64,000 nt of DNA, taken from contig CM043966.1 of the NCBI GenBank assembly GCA_014529385.2, positions 143,700,711-143,764,710 of the forward strand. The letters are read 5' to 3'. The position numbers and the translations under genes are program-made. The notes beneath the pieces were generated by a model that had not been told where the DNA came from, made no database searches, and saw only the letters and a program-made list of their open reading frames with translations. The stretch's first letter is position 1, and every line of letters begins with the position of its first letter. The DNA comes from Adiantum capillus-veneris. Its lineage: Eukaryota; Streptophyta; Polypodiopsida; Polypodiales; Pteridaceae. Of this stretch, positions 10,631-23,000 are shown piece by piece.

Positions 10631-13283
10631 GTGTCTCCATTTCCAAAAAGTCCTCCATTGACAGAGGATGTTGTTGTTGTTCTTCTTCTTCTCTTCGTGG
10701 AGAGCACTCCTCTGTAATAGGCACAATGTCGTCTGATTGCGAAGTGGATTGTTGAAGTCCATCCCATTTTTCTATATCTTCATGAGACTTAACAAAGTCT
10801 AGCAGCATGGTCTCCACGTTTTTTCCTCCTCCATACTGTCAACTAAGCATATAACTTCTTTTTTCTGTTGTATTCCTTCTTGTGCAACCAAGGAGCCATC
10901 ACCAAAAACATCAACAAGCTTGCGGTCTTCAAAACAATATGTACGAATGTAGTGCTTGACCAAAGCTCTTTTTTTGGCCTCCAAATATTGCAAATCTGAC
11001 ATATCGTTATCTGCTACTTGAAGAAGAGAACAATCAATTGGCATGGGATGTTCCTCTGATCTTCTTCTCAGGTCTTAAAATGCATTGCCTTGTCCCAAGA
11101 AGGCAATAACTATTAGGAATTGAATTGATCCTTTGCAAGGAGCTGACGGAAAGTGATGCAATGCACCACAACAATGGTAGCTCATATTATCTCCCATGGC
11201 GTGAAAGGCACATTGCAATTTTGTGAAGTTAATGAAATCCACAAATGCAAGAAGACAAACCCAAGATCTGTTGACCCTCCAACAATAGCCAAGATCCCAT
11301 CCAAAGCATTGTTAAATGTCTCCTCACTCCACTTCAAATTGCCTCCAACGTTTCTTGTCATATCTAAAACACATAAGCCAATAGTCACTTTATTATTGAA
11401 GTGGCGCATCAAGTAGAGATTGCCTTCCATTTGTATGCTCACCACATAGATTGACCATGGCAAATCTCTAGGCTCAATTTTCTCCTTTTGAAGGTGAATT
11501 TCCCATTGCATGTATTTTATTACTCCATCTGGAAAAGCCATTTTCTTTGTTCCACACTTCAAACTAGATCTGATCCATTCCTCGCATAGCAGTAAAAGTG
11601 TTTTATAAACAACATCATTGATGTTATACATTTTGACCACCTCCTCCCAGTATTTACATGGTGAAGACTCATTCAAATTGTTGAAGCCTTCAAGAAGTGC
11701 ATCTTGAATCAATTTGTCTTGCTTCATCTGCTTGATTCGATTATACGTGTCAGTTGCATCACCATCCTTTGCACTCTTTGATAGTAAAATCTTCTCATCT
11801 CTAATCTCTTCTTGAATAGTCTTTACCTTTGATTCCTCAAGGCCACAAAGGTATCTAAATACAGTTGTTGGGGGTTTCTTATTCTCCTCTTCTAGCCTTT
11901 CAATGATTTCTATCCAGCAATCATAAATTGAATCAGAGTACGTGACCATATGTGCTTGTTTAACAATCCAACTTGCTGCTGCACTCATTCTTGCCAATCG
12001 AAGAAAAACCTTAAAAGAAATAGAGAAATAATTAAACTATTGAGCAAGATTTGTTAATTAAACACTATCAAAAAGACAAAGAAAATAACTTACATCCCAT
12101 CCGGCACGAGATGCATGTCCCTTTGCAATTCCACTTGCTACCTTTGGTGGTCGTCCTGAGAAGATCCATTGACTCCGTAAATGTCTCAATATTTGGCTGT
12201 AAGGTTGCTTGACATACAATTCCTGAGCCTCCTCATTTGCAATGGCAGATATAGCACTTGTAACAAATGGAGGAGCATTCACAACAATGCGAGCCTTTAT
12301 AAATTTATACACGCTAATCAGTCTTTCAAATATCTCTTTGTTGTTTTGTTCATTGTGAAGCAAAACTTTTGCAGCATAGATTGAATGCTGCCCATCAAGA
12401 ATCCAATAATGATAATATTTAATTTTTTGCTCTTCTACCTCTTCTACTGCCAAAGGAGTCCCCTTCTTTGACTTTGCATTTCGAATAGGCATCAAATATG
12501 CACATGCTGCAGGCTTGGTCGTACTCCGGGAAAATCCAAATAACACACTTTCAACATGTTTTTTATCCATAATACGTGCACTATAGTGATCAGGAGCAAG
12601 CCAACAATCTTGAATAGGGATATCAAATTCCCTATATTGGAAAGGAAAATAGTTTATGTACTTATTCATTCCACCTGTATCTTTTTCTTGTCCTTTCATG
12701 GCCTCAGCTTCTAAAACATTTGGATCCACAATTCTCATCTTTGACCTTGAACCCTCTGTTGAGGATGCCAAAGATGCCTTGTCTACATCCAAAATGGAAC
12801 CAGTTCACTTAGCTGCTACTTTTTGCACTTTTGCTTGCTTCTTTGTGGATGGTGGTTGAGAAGCTTTCACCTTTTTTTGTTGTAGTGTTGCAATGATGGA
12901 GCTTTGAAGTTGATCTGCTGTGATATTTGGATTTGATTTTGCAAACTTCCATCCTCGAGAAAAAATTGTCTCTTCTTTGTTTCTAGACATGCGCTCCAAT
13001 GCATATGCTCCTGGAGATAGTTGAAATTCTAGATTCATTGGAACTAGAATGTCACTGCATTCCACCTCCGGATGACTATCAACTATAGAGACATATGCTT
13101 CCACAACTTGTCCAACATCTTCAAACAAGCTGTCATTCTCTTTTTTGGCAATAAATAGATGCACCTTATGAAATTATGCACCCTCTATACCATGTATGTC
13201 CAAATACCATTTCCTGAGATCATCGCAAGTATAGTCAACTGAGACAGCAACCCTTGCAACTTGTTTTTTTGGAGCCATCTTTC
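10631..13283 (-). pseudogene. ParB-like (DGQHS) plus permuted DNA-methyltransferase-like gene
   Basis: An exon opens after a TTTCAG acceptor with ATG at 13,278 (MAPKKQVARVAV). It runs in one frame to 12,094 through an in-frame TAA (13,174-13,176) and TGA (12,805-12,807). Within it, FDIPIQDCWLAPDHYSARI and YYHYWILDGQHSIYAAK (D codon at about 12,394) resemble the ParB/sulfiredoxin-type DGxHR core. A clean 84-bp phase-0 intron (12,093-12,010, GTAAGT...TTTTAAG) joins exon 2, which reads VFLRLARMSAAASW. Exon 2 has GLCVLDMTRNVGGNLKWSEE, which could be a degenerate motif IV (DPPW replaced by DMTR). After a TGA near 11,180 and frame changes, LVDVFGDGSLVAQEG (about 10,900) looks like the SAM-binding motif I. 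The order IV then I matches permuted N6-adenine/N4-cytosine methylases. A further one-base shift sits in an A-run at about 10,822. The ParB-like call is moderate and the methylase call is tentative. The gene is clearly broken. Confidence 0.6.
12010..12093 (-). other. Spliceosomal intron in the ParB-like gene
   Basis: Donor GTAAGT (12,093-12,088) follows ...GGATGGGAT, and acceptor TTTTAAG ends at 12,010. Joining the exons keeps the frame (AGWD then VFLRLARM). The 84-bp length and AT-richness are normal for plants. This intron is good evidence that the gene was once a working eukaryotic gene and is not a bacterial contaminant. Confidence 0.75.
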
Positions 13284-13495
13284 CTGAAACAAAAAAAAAC
13301 CAAATGTTATTTTAACATATACTTTTTTGTAATGGATTAAGTTTGTGTGAATACAAGGTCCACCACTTGATCAAGCTAGATCTAAGCAAGTATACATAGT
13401 GATCTTTTAAGCTAGTAAACTAAGGGAAGAGAGAAAAAAGGTCCACCACTTGTCCAAGCTCAGCTCTAGACAACATGGAGAAATTTGAGGTCTAC
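13284..13495 (-). repeat. Right arm of the inverted repeat, upstream of the ParB-like gene
   Basis: About 13,316-13,495 is the reverse-complement partner of 1-175. It contains the core GGTCCACCACTTG twice (about 13,360 and 13,441). Read on the minus strand it leads into the pyrimidine-rich acceptor (TTTTTTTTTGTTTCAG) of the ParB-like gene. It may therefore hold that gene's 5' UTR or first intron. No TATA box was confirmed. Confidence 0.72.
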
Positions 13496-16400
13496 TAATT
13501 GTCTAATATAGGCTAACTCTATTGAAACATAGAGAGAAACAAAGGTCCACCACTTGTTCAATCTAGGGTCCATTGAAACATGGAGAGAAGGATGCTCCAC
13601 AATTTGTCCAAAATAGGCTCCATTGAAACATGAAGAGAAGCAAGCTGCACCATGTCTCCGAGATGCTAGGCTCCATTGAAATACCTTAAACCCACGATAT
13701 TTTGTATATGTGGGGTTTAAATTCAAGGTCCACCACTTGTCCAACCTATTATCCCTATTAGCATGAGTGGTTTAGTCTCAAGATTCACCACTTTTCCATT
13801 CTATGTCATTATATTAAGAAGATCTGGGTGTTACGGTCCACCACTTGTCCAACCTATAAGGCTATATCTTAAATGGTATTATTTACCACCACTTGAAATG
13901 CACATGATAGGTTTTACATGGGAGTTTGGTTCGAAGGTCCACCACTTGTCCAAGCTAACTCTATTGACACATAGCGAGAAGCAAAGGTCCACCACTTGTC
14001 CAAGCTAGGCTCCATTGAAACATGGAGAGAAGGATGCTCCACCATTTGTCCAAGCCACGTTCGATTGAAACATGAAGAGAAGCAAGATGCACCATGTCTC
14101 CAAGATGCTAGGTTCCATTGAAATACCTTAAACCCATTATATTTCGTACATGGGGGGTTTACATTAAGGGTCCACCACTTGTCCACCCTATTATCGCTAG
14201 TAGCATGAGGGTCCACAACTTTTCCACTCTATCTCATTATATTAAGAAGATCTGGGTGTTAAGGTCCACTACTTGTCCAACCTTTAAAGCTATATCTTAA
14301 AGGGTATTCTTTCTCACCACTTGGAATGACCATAATAGTTTTTACATGGGGGTTTGGTTCCAAGGTCCACCACTTGTCCAAGCTAACTCTATTGAAACAT
14401 AGACAGAAGAAAAGGTCCACAACTTGTCCAAGCTAGGGTCCATTGAAACATGGAGAGAAGGATAATCCACCATTTATCCAAGATAGGCTCCATTAAAGCA
14501 TGAAGAGAAGCAAGCTCCACCATGTCTCCAAGATGCTAGCCTTCATTGAAATACCTTAAACCCACAATATTTTGTACATGTAGGTTTTACATTCAAGGTC
14601 CACCACTTGTCCAACCTATTATTGCTAGTACCATGAGTGGTTTGGTCTCAAGGTTCACCACTATTCCACTCTATGTAATTATATTAAGAAGGTTTGGGTG
14701 TTAAGGTCCACCACTTGTCCAACCTATAAGGCTATATATTAAAAGGTATTCTTTCTCGCCACTTGGAATGACCATGATTGGTTTTACATAGGGGTTGGTT
14801 CCATGGTCCATTACTTGTCCAAGCTAACTCTATTGACACATAGCGACAAGCAAAGGTCCACCACTTGTCAAAGCTAGGGTCCATTGAAACATGGAGAGAA
14901 GGATGCTCCACCATTTGTCCAAGATAGGCTAGATTGAAACATGAAGAGAAGCAAGCTGCACCATGTATCCAAGATGATAGGCTCCATTGAAATACCTTAA
15001 ACCCACGATATTTTGTACATGGGGGGTTTACATTCAAGGTCCACCACTTGTCCAACCTATTATTGCTAGTAGCATGAGTGTTCTGGTCTCAAGATTCACC
15101 ACTTTTCCACTCCAGGTCATTATATTAAGAAGATCTGGGTGTTAAGGTCCACCACGTGTCCAACCTATAAGGATATATCTTAAAGGGAATTCTTTCTCGC
15201 CACTTGGAGTGACCATGATAGGTTTTACATGGGGGTTTGGTTTTAAGGTCCACCACTTGTCCAAGCTAACTCTATTGAAACATAGAGAGAAGCAAAGGTC
15301 CACCACCTTTCCAAGCTATGGTCCATTGAAACATGGAGAGAAGGATGCTCCACCATTTTTCCAAGATAGGCTCCATTGAAACATGAACATAAGCAAGGTG
15401 CACCATGTCTCCAAGATGCTAGGATCCATTGAAATACCTTAAACTCACGATATTTCATACATGGGGGGTTTACATTCAAGGTCCACCACTTTTCCAACCT
15501 ATTATCTGTAGTAGCATGAGTGGTTTGGTCTCAAGATTCACCACTTTTCCACTCTATGTCATTATATTAAGAAGATCTCGCTGTTAAGGTCCACCAATTG
15601 TCCAACCTATAAGGGTATATCTTTAACGTTATTCTTTCTCACCACTTGGAGTTACCATGATAGGTTTTACATGGGGGTTTGATTCCAAGGTCCACCACTT
15701 GTCCAAGATAGCTCTATTGAAACATAGAGAGAAGCAAAGGTCCACCACTTGTCCAAGCTAGGGTCCATTGAAACATGGAGATAAGAATGCTCCACCATTT
15801 GTCCAAGATAGGCTCCATTCAAACATGAAGAGAAGCAAGCTGCGCCATGTCTCCAAGATGCTAGGCTCCATGGAAATACCCTAAACCCACGATATTTTGT
15901 ACATGGGGGGTTTACATTCAAGGTCCACCACTTGTCCAACCTATTATTTCTAGTACCATGAGCGGTTTGGTCTCAAGATTCACCACTTTTCCACTCTATG
16001 TCATTATATTAAGAATATCTGGGTGTTAGGGTACACCACTTGTCCAACCTATAAGGATATATCTTAAAGGTTATTCTTTCTCCCCACTTGGAGTGACCAT
16101 GATAGGTTTTACATGGGGGTTTGGTTCCAAGGTCCACCACTTGTCCAAGCTAACTCTATTGAAAGATAGAGAGAATTTAAGGTCCACCACTTATACTAGC
16201 TAGGCTCCATTGAAGCATGGAGAGAAGAATGCTCCACCATTTGTCCAAGATAGGCTCCATTGAAACATGAAGAGAAGCTAGTTGTACCATGTCTCCAAGA
16301 TGCTAGGCTCCATTAAAATACCTTAAACCCATATTATTTCGTACATGGGGTGTTTACATTCAATGTCCACCACTTGTCCAACCTATTATCCTTAGTAGCA

Positions 16401-18669
16401 TGAGTGGTTTGGTCTCAAGATTCACCACTTTTCCACTCTATCTCATTATATTAAGAAGATCTGGGTGTTAAGGTCCACTACTTGTCCAACCTTTAAAGCT
16501 ATATCTTAAAGGGTATTCTTTCTCACCACTTGGAATGACCATAATAGTTTTTACATGGGGGTTTGGTTCCAAGGTCCACCACTTGTCCAAGCTAACTCTA
16601 TTGACACATAATGAGAATCAAAGGTCCACCACTTGTCCAAGCTAGGGTCCATTGAAACATGGAGAGAAGGATGCTCCACCATTTGTCCAAGATAGGGTCC
16701 ATAAAACCATGAAGAGAAGCAAGCTGCACCATGTATCCAAGATCATAGTCTCCATTGAAATACCTTAAACCCTAGATATTTCGTACATGGGGGGTTTACA
16801 TTCAAGGTCCACCACTTCTCCAACCTATTATCACTAGTAGCATGAGTGGTCTGGTCTCAAGATTCACCACTTTACCACTCTATGTCATTATATTAAGAAG
16901 ATCTGGGTGTTAAGGTCCACCACTTGTCCAACCTATAAGGCTATATCTTAAAGGGTATTCTTTCTCGCCACTTGGAGTGACCATGATAGGTTTTACATGG
17001 GGGTTTGGTTTTAAGGTCCACCACTTGTCCAAGCTAACTCTATTGAAACATAGAGAGAAGCAAAGGTCCACCACCTTTCCAAGCTATGGTCCATTGAAAC
17101 ATGGAGAGAAGGATGCTCCACCATTTTTCCAAGATAGGCTCCATTGAAACATGAACATAAGCAAGGTGCACCATGTCTCCAAGATGCTAGGATCCATTGA
17201 AATACCTTAAACTCACGATATTTCATACATGGGGGGTTTACATTCAAGGTCCACCACTTGTCCAACCTATTATCCCTAGTAGCGTGAGTGGTTTGGTTTC
17301 AAGATTCACCACTTTTTCACTCTATGTCATTATATTAAGAAGAACTCCGTGTTCAGGTCCACCAGTTGTCCAACCTATAATGGTATATCTTTAATGCCAT
17401 TCTTTCTCACCACTTGGAGTTACCATGATAGGTTTTACATGGGAGTTTGATTCCAAGGTCCACCACTTGTCCAAGATAGCTCTATTGAAACATAGAGAGA
17501 AGCAAAGGTCCACCACCTTTCCAAGCTATGCTCCATTGAAATATGGAAAGAAGAATGCTCCACCATTTTTCCAAGATAGGCTCCATTGGAACATGAAGAG
17601 AAGCAAGCTGCACCATGTCTCCAAGATGCTAGGATCCATTGAAATACCTTAAACCCACGATATTTCATACATGGGGGGTTTACATTCAAGGTCCACCACT
17701 TGTTTAACCTATTATCTATAGTAGCATGAGTATTTTGGTATCAAGATTCACCACTTTTCCACTCTATGTCATTATATGAAGAAGATCTCGGTGTTAAGGT
17801 CCACCACTTGTCCAACCTATAAGGGTATATCTTTAATGCCATTCTTTCTCACCACTTGGAGTTACCATGATAGGTTTTACATGGGGTTTTGATTCCAAGG
17901 TCCACCACTTGTCCAAGCTAACTCTACAGAAACATAGAGAGAAGCAAAGTTCCACCACTTGTCCAAGCTATGCTCCATTGAAACATGGAGAGAAGGATGC
18001 TCCACCATTTGTCCAAGATAGGATCCATTGAAATCTGAAGAGAAGCAAGCTGCACCATATCGCCAAGATGCTAGGCTCCATGGAAATACTTCAAACCCAT
18101 GATATTTCGTACATGGGGGGGTTACATTCAAGGTCCACCACTTGTCCAACCTATTATCCTTAGTAGCATGAGTGGTTTGGTCTCAAGATTCACCACTTTT
18201 CCACTCTATGTCATTATATGAAGAAGATCTGGGTTTTAAGGTCGATGACTTGTCCAATTACCTATAAGGCTATATCTTAAAGGTTATTCTTTCTCATGAC
18301 TTGGAGTGACCATGATAGGTTTTACATGGGGGTTTGGTTCCAAGGTCCAACACTTGTCCAAGCTAGGCTCCATTGAAACATGGAGAGAAGGATGCTCCAC
18401 TATTTGTCCAAGATAAGGCTCCATTGAAACATGAAGAGAAGCAAGATGCACCATGTCTCCAAGATGCAAGGGTTCACTGAAATACCTTAAACCCATGATA
18501 TGTCGTACATGGGGGGTTTACATTCAAGGTCTACCACTTGTCCAAGCTATTATCCTTAGTAGAATGAGTGGTTTGGTCTCAACATGCACCAATTTTCCAC
18601 TCTATGTCATTATATGAAGAAGATCTGGGTTTTAAGGTCGACCTCTTGTCTAACCTATAAGGCTATATC
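13440..18669 (-). repeat. 442-bp satellite array, proximal part
   Basis: Tandem monomers carry the core GGTCCACCACTTGTCCAA on the plus strand. Consensus landmarks are TACATGGGGGGTTTACATTC, CTATTATC.CTAGTAGCATGA, GTGGTTTGGTCTCAAGATTC, CACTCTATGTCATTATATTA and CCTATAAGGCTATATCTTAA. Monomers here differ noticeably from one another, more than in the distal part. Each monomer carries a minus-strand open frame of up to 90 codons (MDKWWTLNVNPP...) that is best read as satellite sequence. Confidence 0.97.
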
Positions 18670-18673
18670 TTAA

Positions 18674-20011
18674 CACTAGGTTTGTAACCTAACAGGACAT
18701 AAAAGTGTCCTTTCAGGGTTTTGAAAAAAACCTCCAAAACCATAGTAGCTCCACTCATTTTGTAAAATCCTTTCATGAGGTTATAGTTCAAGTCCTACTA
18801 AACATGGAAAAAATAAGAAAATTGTAAAATTTCTCATCTTTTGGTCACACCAAGCCTCCAAAGTTGATGGACTAGTGAATTTTCATCAAAACAGTCATTT
18901 CTTACCTTTTGTTGCATGAAAATAAGATTAGGGATTTTTGTACAACTTGAGATAAATTCCCTAGTTAACTTCAATGGGTTGGTGATCAGAACATATGATT
19001 GCTTCTCACTCACTATTTTTTTTTTGCCAAAATAAATAGGTACAAGAAAGTTGAATTTTTACCATTCTGCAAACCTATCATCAAAGTTTTTATAGCCACG
19101 CTCAATACAAATAATATATGCATGATTTCTTAGTTCCCTATTGTCCTTTATGTTCATAAGGATCCATGGAGCATGTCAAAAAAATAATACATCTCTTACC
19201 AAGGGGAATCTTGGGGACAAAGATGAAGTGTTAAATACAGCAAACATGAAAAAACTGGGTTTAACATTATGAGTTGTAGAATCCCATAGAAAATATTCAA
19301 TATCTAGCCAAATTTGATCCTTATGACTAGATATGGTTACTACCTACAAAATGAATGTAGTTTTCACAAGAAACTAACAACATTGAAAAAGCTACACTTG
19401 ATATACTAGAATGTTTTGTTTTCTTCTATAATTGAAAAAATCAACCATCGTTGTGTACTATGCAAAATAGGGTATTAGGTGCCCCAAAACTCAAGGAATG
19501 TTAGCTTTATGTTACAATATGCGACATAGAAAATCAAAAATGCATTTGGATATCATGAAATCCATCAAAAAAATTATAGAAGAGCTAAAATAGGCTAAAA
19601 AACAGGATTTGATAATTTTTATAATTTGGTCATAGATTACAACTTTAATATTTATTTCTCCCTAGAAGCATCAGGAAATGTTGAGGACTAGTAAAGATAG
19701 TTCTCTAGCATTATAGACCTCACAAACATGAATTCTAGAGTGGTATAGTTGCAAAAAGATTAAAAAAGCCAAAAACAGTACCTGTTTTTTCACACAGTTT
19801 AGGTTGTGAAATGTTGTGCAGGGACAATGTTTAAGATGGAATTAATATTCCAAAAAAATGTCGAGTTTTTTTCAGCTCATGAGACAACTTTCTAGATAGA
19901 TAGCACCTCAAAATCCATTTTGAAACTCTTTACATAATTCAAGGAAAATGGTCACTTAACAGGACATAAAAGTGTCTTAGGACATAAAAGTGTCCCATTA
20001 CCAACCTAGTG
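18674..20011. mobile_element. Non-autonomous piggyBac-like element (TTAA target)
   Basis: The satellite phrase ATCTTAAAGGG is split so that TTAA appears on both sides (18,670-18,673 and 20,012-20,015). The inserted 1,338 bp starts CACTAGGTTTGTAA and ends with the complement of CACTAGGTTGGTAA, terminal inverted repeats of 14 bp with one mismatch. The palindromic subterminal motif GGACATAAAAGTGTCC occurs once at the left end (18,695-18,710). It occurs twice at the right, once with a changed last base (19,962-19,977 and 19,980-19,995). The TTAA duplication and CAC/CCC-type termini are hallmarks of the piggyBac superfamily. The interior is AT-rich and has no transposase reading frame, so the element would need a transposase from elsewhere. 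A MITE of another TTAA-using family remains possible. Confidence 0.82.
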
Positions 20012-23000
20012 TTAAAGGGTATTCTTTCTATCCACTAGGAATGACCATGATATGTTTTACATGGGGGTTTGGTTCCAAGGTCCACCACTTGTCCAAGCTA
20101 ACTCTATGGAAACATAGAGAGAAACAAAGGTCCACCATTGAAACATGGAGAGAAGGATGATCCCCCATTTGTCAAAGAAAGGCTTCATTGAAACATGAAG
20201 AGAAGCAAGCTGCACAATGTCTCCAAGATGCTAGGATCCATTGAAATACCTTAAACCCACGATATTTTTTACATGTGGGGTTTAAAGTCAAGATCAACCA
20301 CTTGTCCAAGCTATTATCCCAAGTAGCATAAGTGGTTTAGTCTCAAGATACACCACTTTTCCACTCTATGTCATTATATTAAGAAGATCTGGGTGTTAAG
20401 TTCGACCACTTGTCCAACCTATAAGGGTCTATCTTAAAGGGTATTCTTTCTCACCACTTGAAATGTCCATGATATGTTTTACATGGGGGTTTGGTTCAAA
20501 GGTCCACCACTTATCCAAGCTAACTCTATTCTTCTCATATAAAGGAGCAAAGGTCCACCACTTGTCCAAGCTAGGGTCAAGCTAGGGTCCATTGAAACAT
20601 GGAGAGAAGGATGCTCCAACATTTGTCGAAGCTAACTATATTGAAACATGGGGGGTTTACATTCAACGTCCACTACTTGTCCAACCTATTATCTTTAGTA
20701 GCATGAGTGGTTTGGTCTCAAGATTCACCACTTTTCCACTCTATGTGATTATATTAAGAAGATCTCGCTGTTAAGGTCCACCACTTGTCCAACCTATAAT
20801 GCTATATCTTAAGGGTTATTCTTTCTCACCACTTAGAGTGACCATGATAGGTTTTACACGGGGGTTTGGTTCCAAGGGCCACCACTTGTCCAATCTAACT
20901 CTATTGAAACATAAAGAGAAGCAAAGGTCCACCACTTGTCCAAGCTAGGGTCCATTGAAACATGGAGAGAAGGATGCTCCACCATCTGTCCAAGATAGGC
21001 TCCATTCAAACATGAAGAGAAGCAAGCTGCACTATGTCTCCATGATGCTAGGCTTCATTCAAATTCCTTAAACCCATGATATTTCGTACATGGGGGTTTA
21101 CATGCAAGGTCCATCACTTGTCCAACCTATTATCCTTAGTAGAATGAGTGGTTTGGTCTCAAGATTCACCAGGTTTCCACTCTAGGTCATTATATGAAGA
21201 AGATCTGGGTTTTAAGGTCGACCTCTTGTCCAACATATAAGGCTATATCTTAAAGGGTATTCTTTCTATCCGCTAAGAATGACCATGATATGTTTTACAT
21301 GGGGGTTTGGTTCCAAGGTCCACCACTTGTCCAAGCTAACTCTATGGAAACATACAGATAAGCAAAGGTCCACCACTCATCCAAGCTAGGCTCCATTGAA
21401 ACATGGAGAGAAGGATGATTGACTATTTGTCGAAGAAAGGCTTCATTGAAACATGAAGAGAAGCAAGCTGCACCATGTCTCCAAGATGCTAGGATGTATT
21501 GAAATACCTTAAACCCACGATATTTTTTACATGCGGCGTTTAAAGTCAAGGTCAACCACTTGTCCAAGCTATTATCCCCGGTACCATAAGTAGTTTGGTC
21601 TCAAGATACACCACTTTTCCACTCTATGTCATTATATTAAGAAGATCTGGGTGTTAAGGAGGACCACTTGTCCAACCTATAAGGGTCTATCTTAAAGGGT
21701 ATTCTTTCTCACCACTTGAAATGTCCATGATATGTTTTACATGAAGGTTTGGTTCCAAGGTCCACCAATTATCCAAGATAACTCTATTCTTCTCATAGAG
21801 AGAAGCAAAGGTCCACCACTTGTCCAAGTTAGGCTCCATTGAAACATGGAGAGAAGGATACTCCACCATTTGTCGAATCTAACTCTATTGAAACATGGGG
21901 GGTTTACATTCAAGGTCCACCACTTGTTCAACCTATTATCTTTAGTAGCATGAGTGGTTTGGTCTCAAGGTTCACCACTTTTCCACTATATGTCATTATA
22001 TTAAAAAGATCTCAGTGTTAAGGTCCACCACTTGTCCAACCTATAAGGCTATATCTTAAGTGTTATTCTTTCTCACCACTTAGAGTGACCATGATAGGTT
22101 TTACATGGGGGTTTGGTTTCAAGGTCCACCACTTGTCCAAGGTAACTCTATTGAAACATAGAGAGAACAAAAGGTCCACCACTTGTCCAAGCTAGGCTCC
22201 GTTAAAACATGGAGAGAAGGATGCTCCACCATTTCTCCAAGATAGGCTCCATTCAAAGATGAAGAGAAGCAAGTTGCACCATGTCTCCTACATGCTAGGC
22301 TCCATCGAAATACCTTAAACCCATGATATTTCGTACATGGGGGGTTTACATTCAAGGTCCACCACTTGTCCAACCTATTATCGTTAGCAGCATGAGTGGT
22401 TTGGTCTCAAGATTCACAACTTTTCCACTCTATGTCATTATATTAAGAAGACCTCGGTTTTAAGGTCGACCACTTGTCCAACCTATAAGGGCTATCTTAA
22501 AGGGTATTCTTTCTCACCACTTGTCCAACCTATAAGGGCTATCTTAAAGGGTATTCTTTCTCACCACTTGAAATGTCCATGATATGTTTTACATGGGGGT
22601 TTGGTTCCAAGGTCCACCACTTATCCAAGCTAACTCTATTCTTCTCATAGAGAGAAGCAAAGGTCCACCACTTGTCCAAGCTAGGCTCCATTGAAACATG
22701 GAGAGAAGGATGCTCCACCATTTGTCGAAGCTAACTCTATTGAAACATGAGGGGTTTACATGCAAGGTCCACCACTTGTACAAGTTATTTTTGCTAGTAG
22801 CATGAGTGGTTTTGTCTCAAGATTCACAACTTTTTCAGTCTATGTCATCATATTAAGAATATGTGGGTGTTAAGGTCCTCCATTTGTCCAACCTATAAGG
22901 CTATATCTTAAAGGTTATTCTTTATCACGACTTGGAGTGACCATGATAGGTTTTACATGGGGGTTTGGTTCCAAGGTCCACAACTTGTCCAAGCTAACTC

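Noticed and set aside
10631-13283. Bacterial contamination or recent bacterial insertion
   Set aside because: A clean spliceosomal intron, eukaryote-like splice acceptors at the first exon, and plant satellite and retroelements on both sides argue for a long-resident nuclear gene.
18674-20011. CACTA-superfamily (En/Spm) element, because the ends read CACTA
   Set aside because: CACTA elements make 3-bp duplications. Here the empty site and both flanks fit a TTAA target, and no CACTA-type subterminal repeats are seen.
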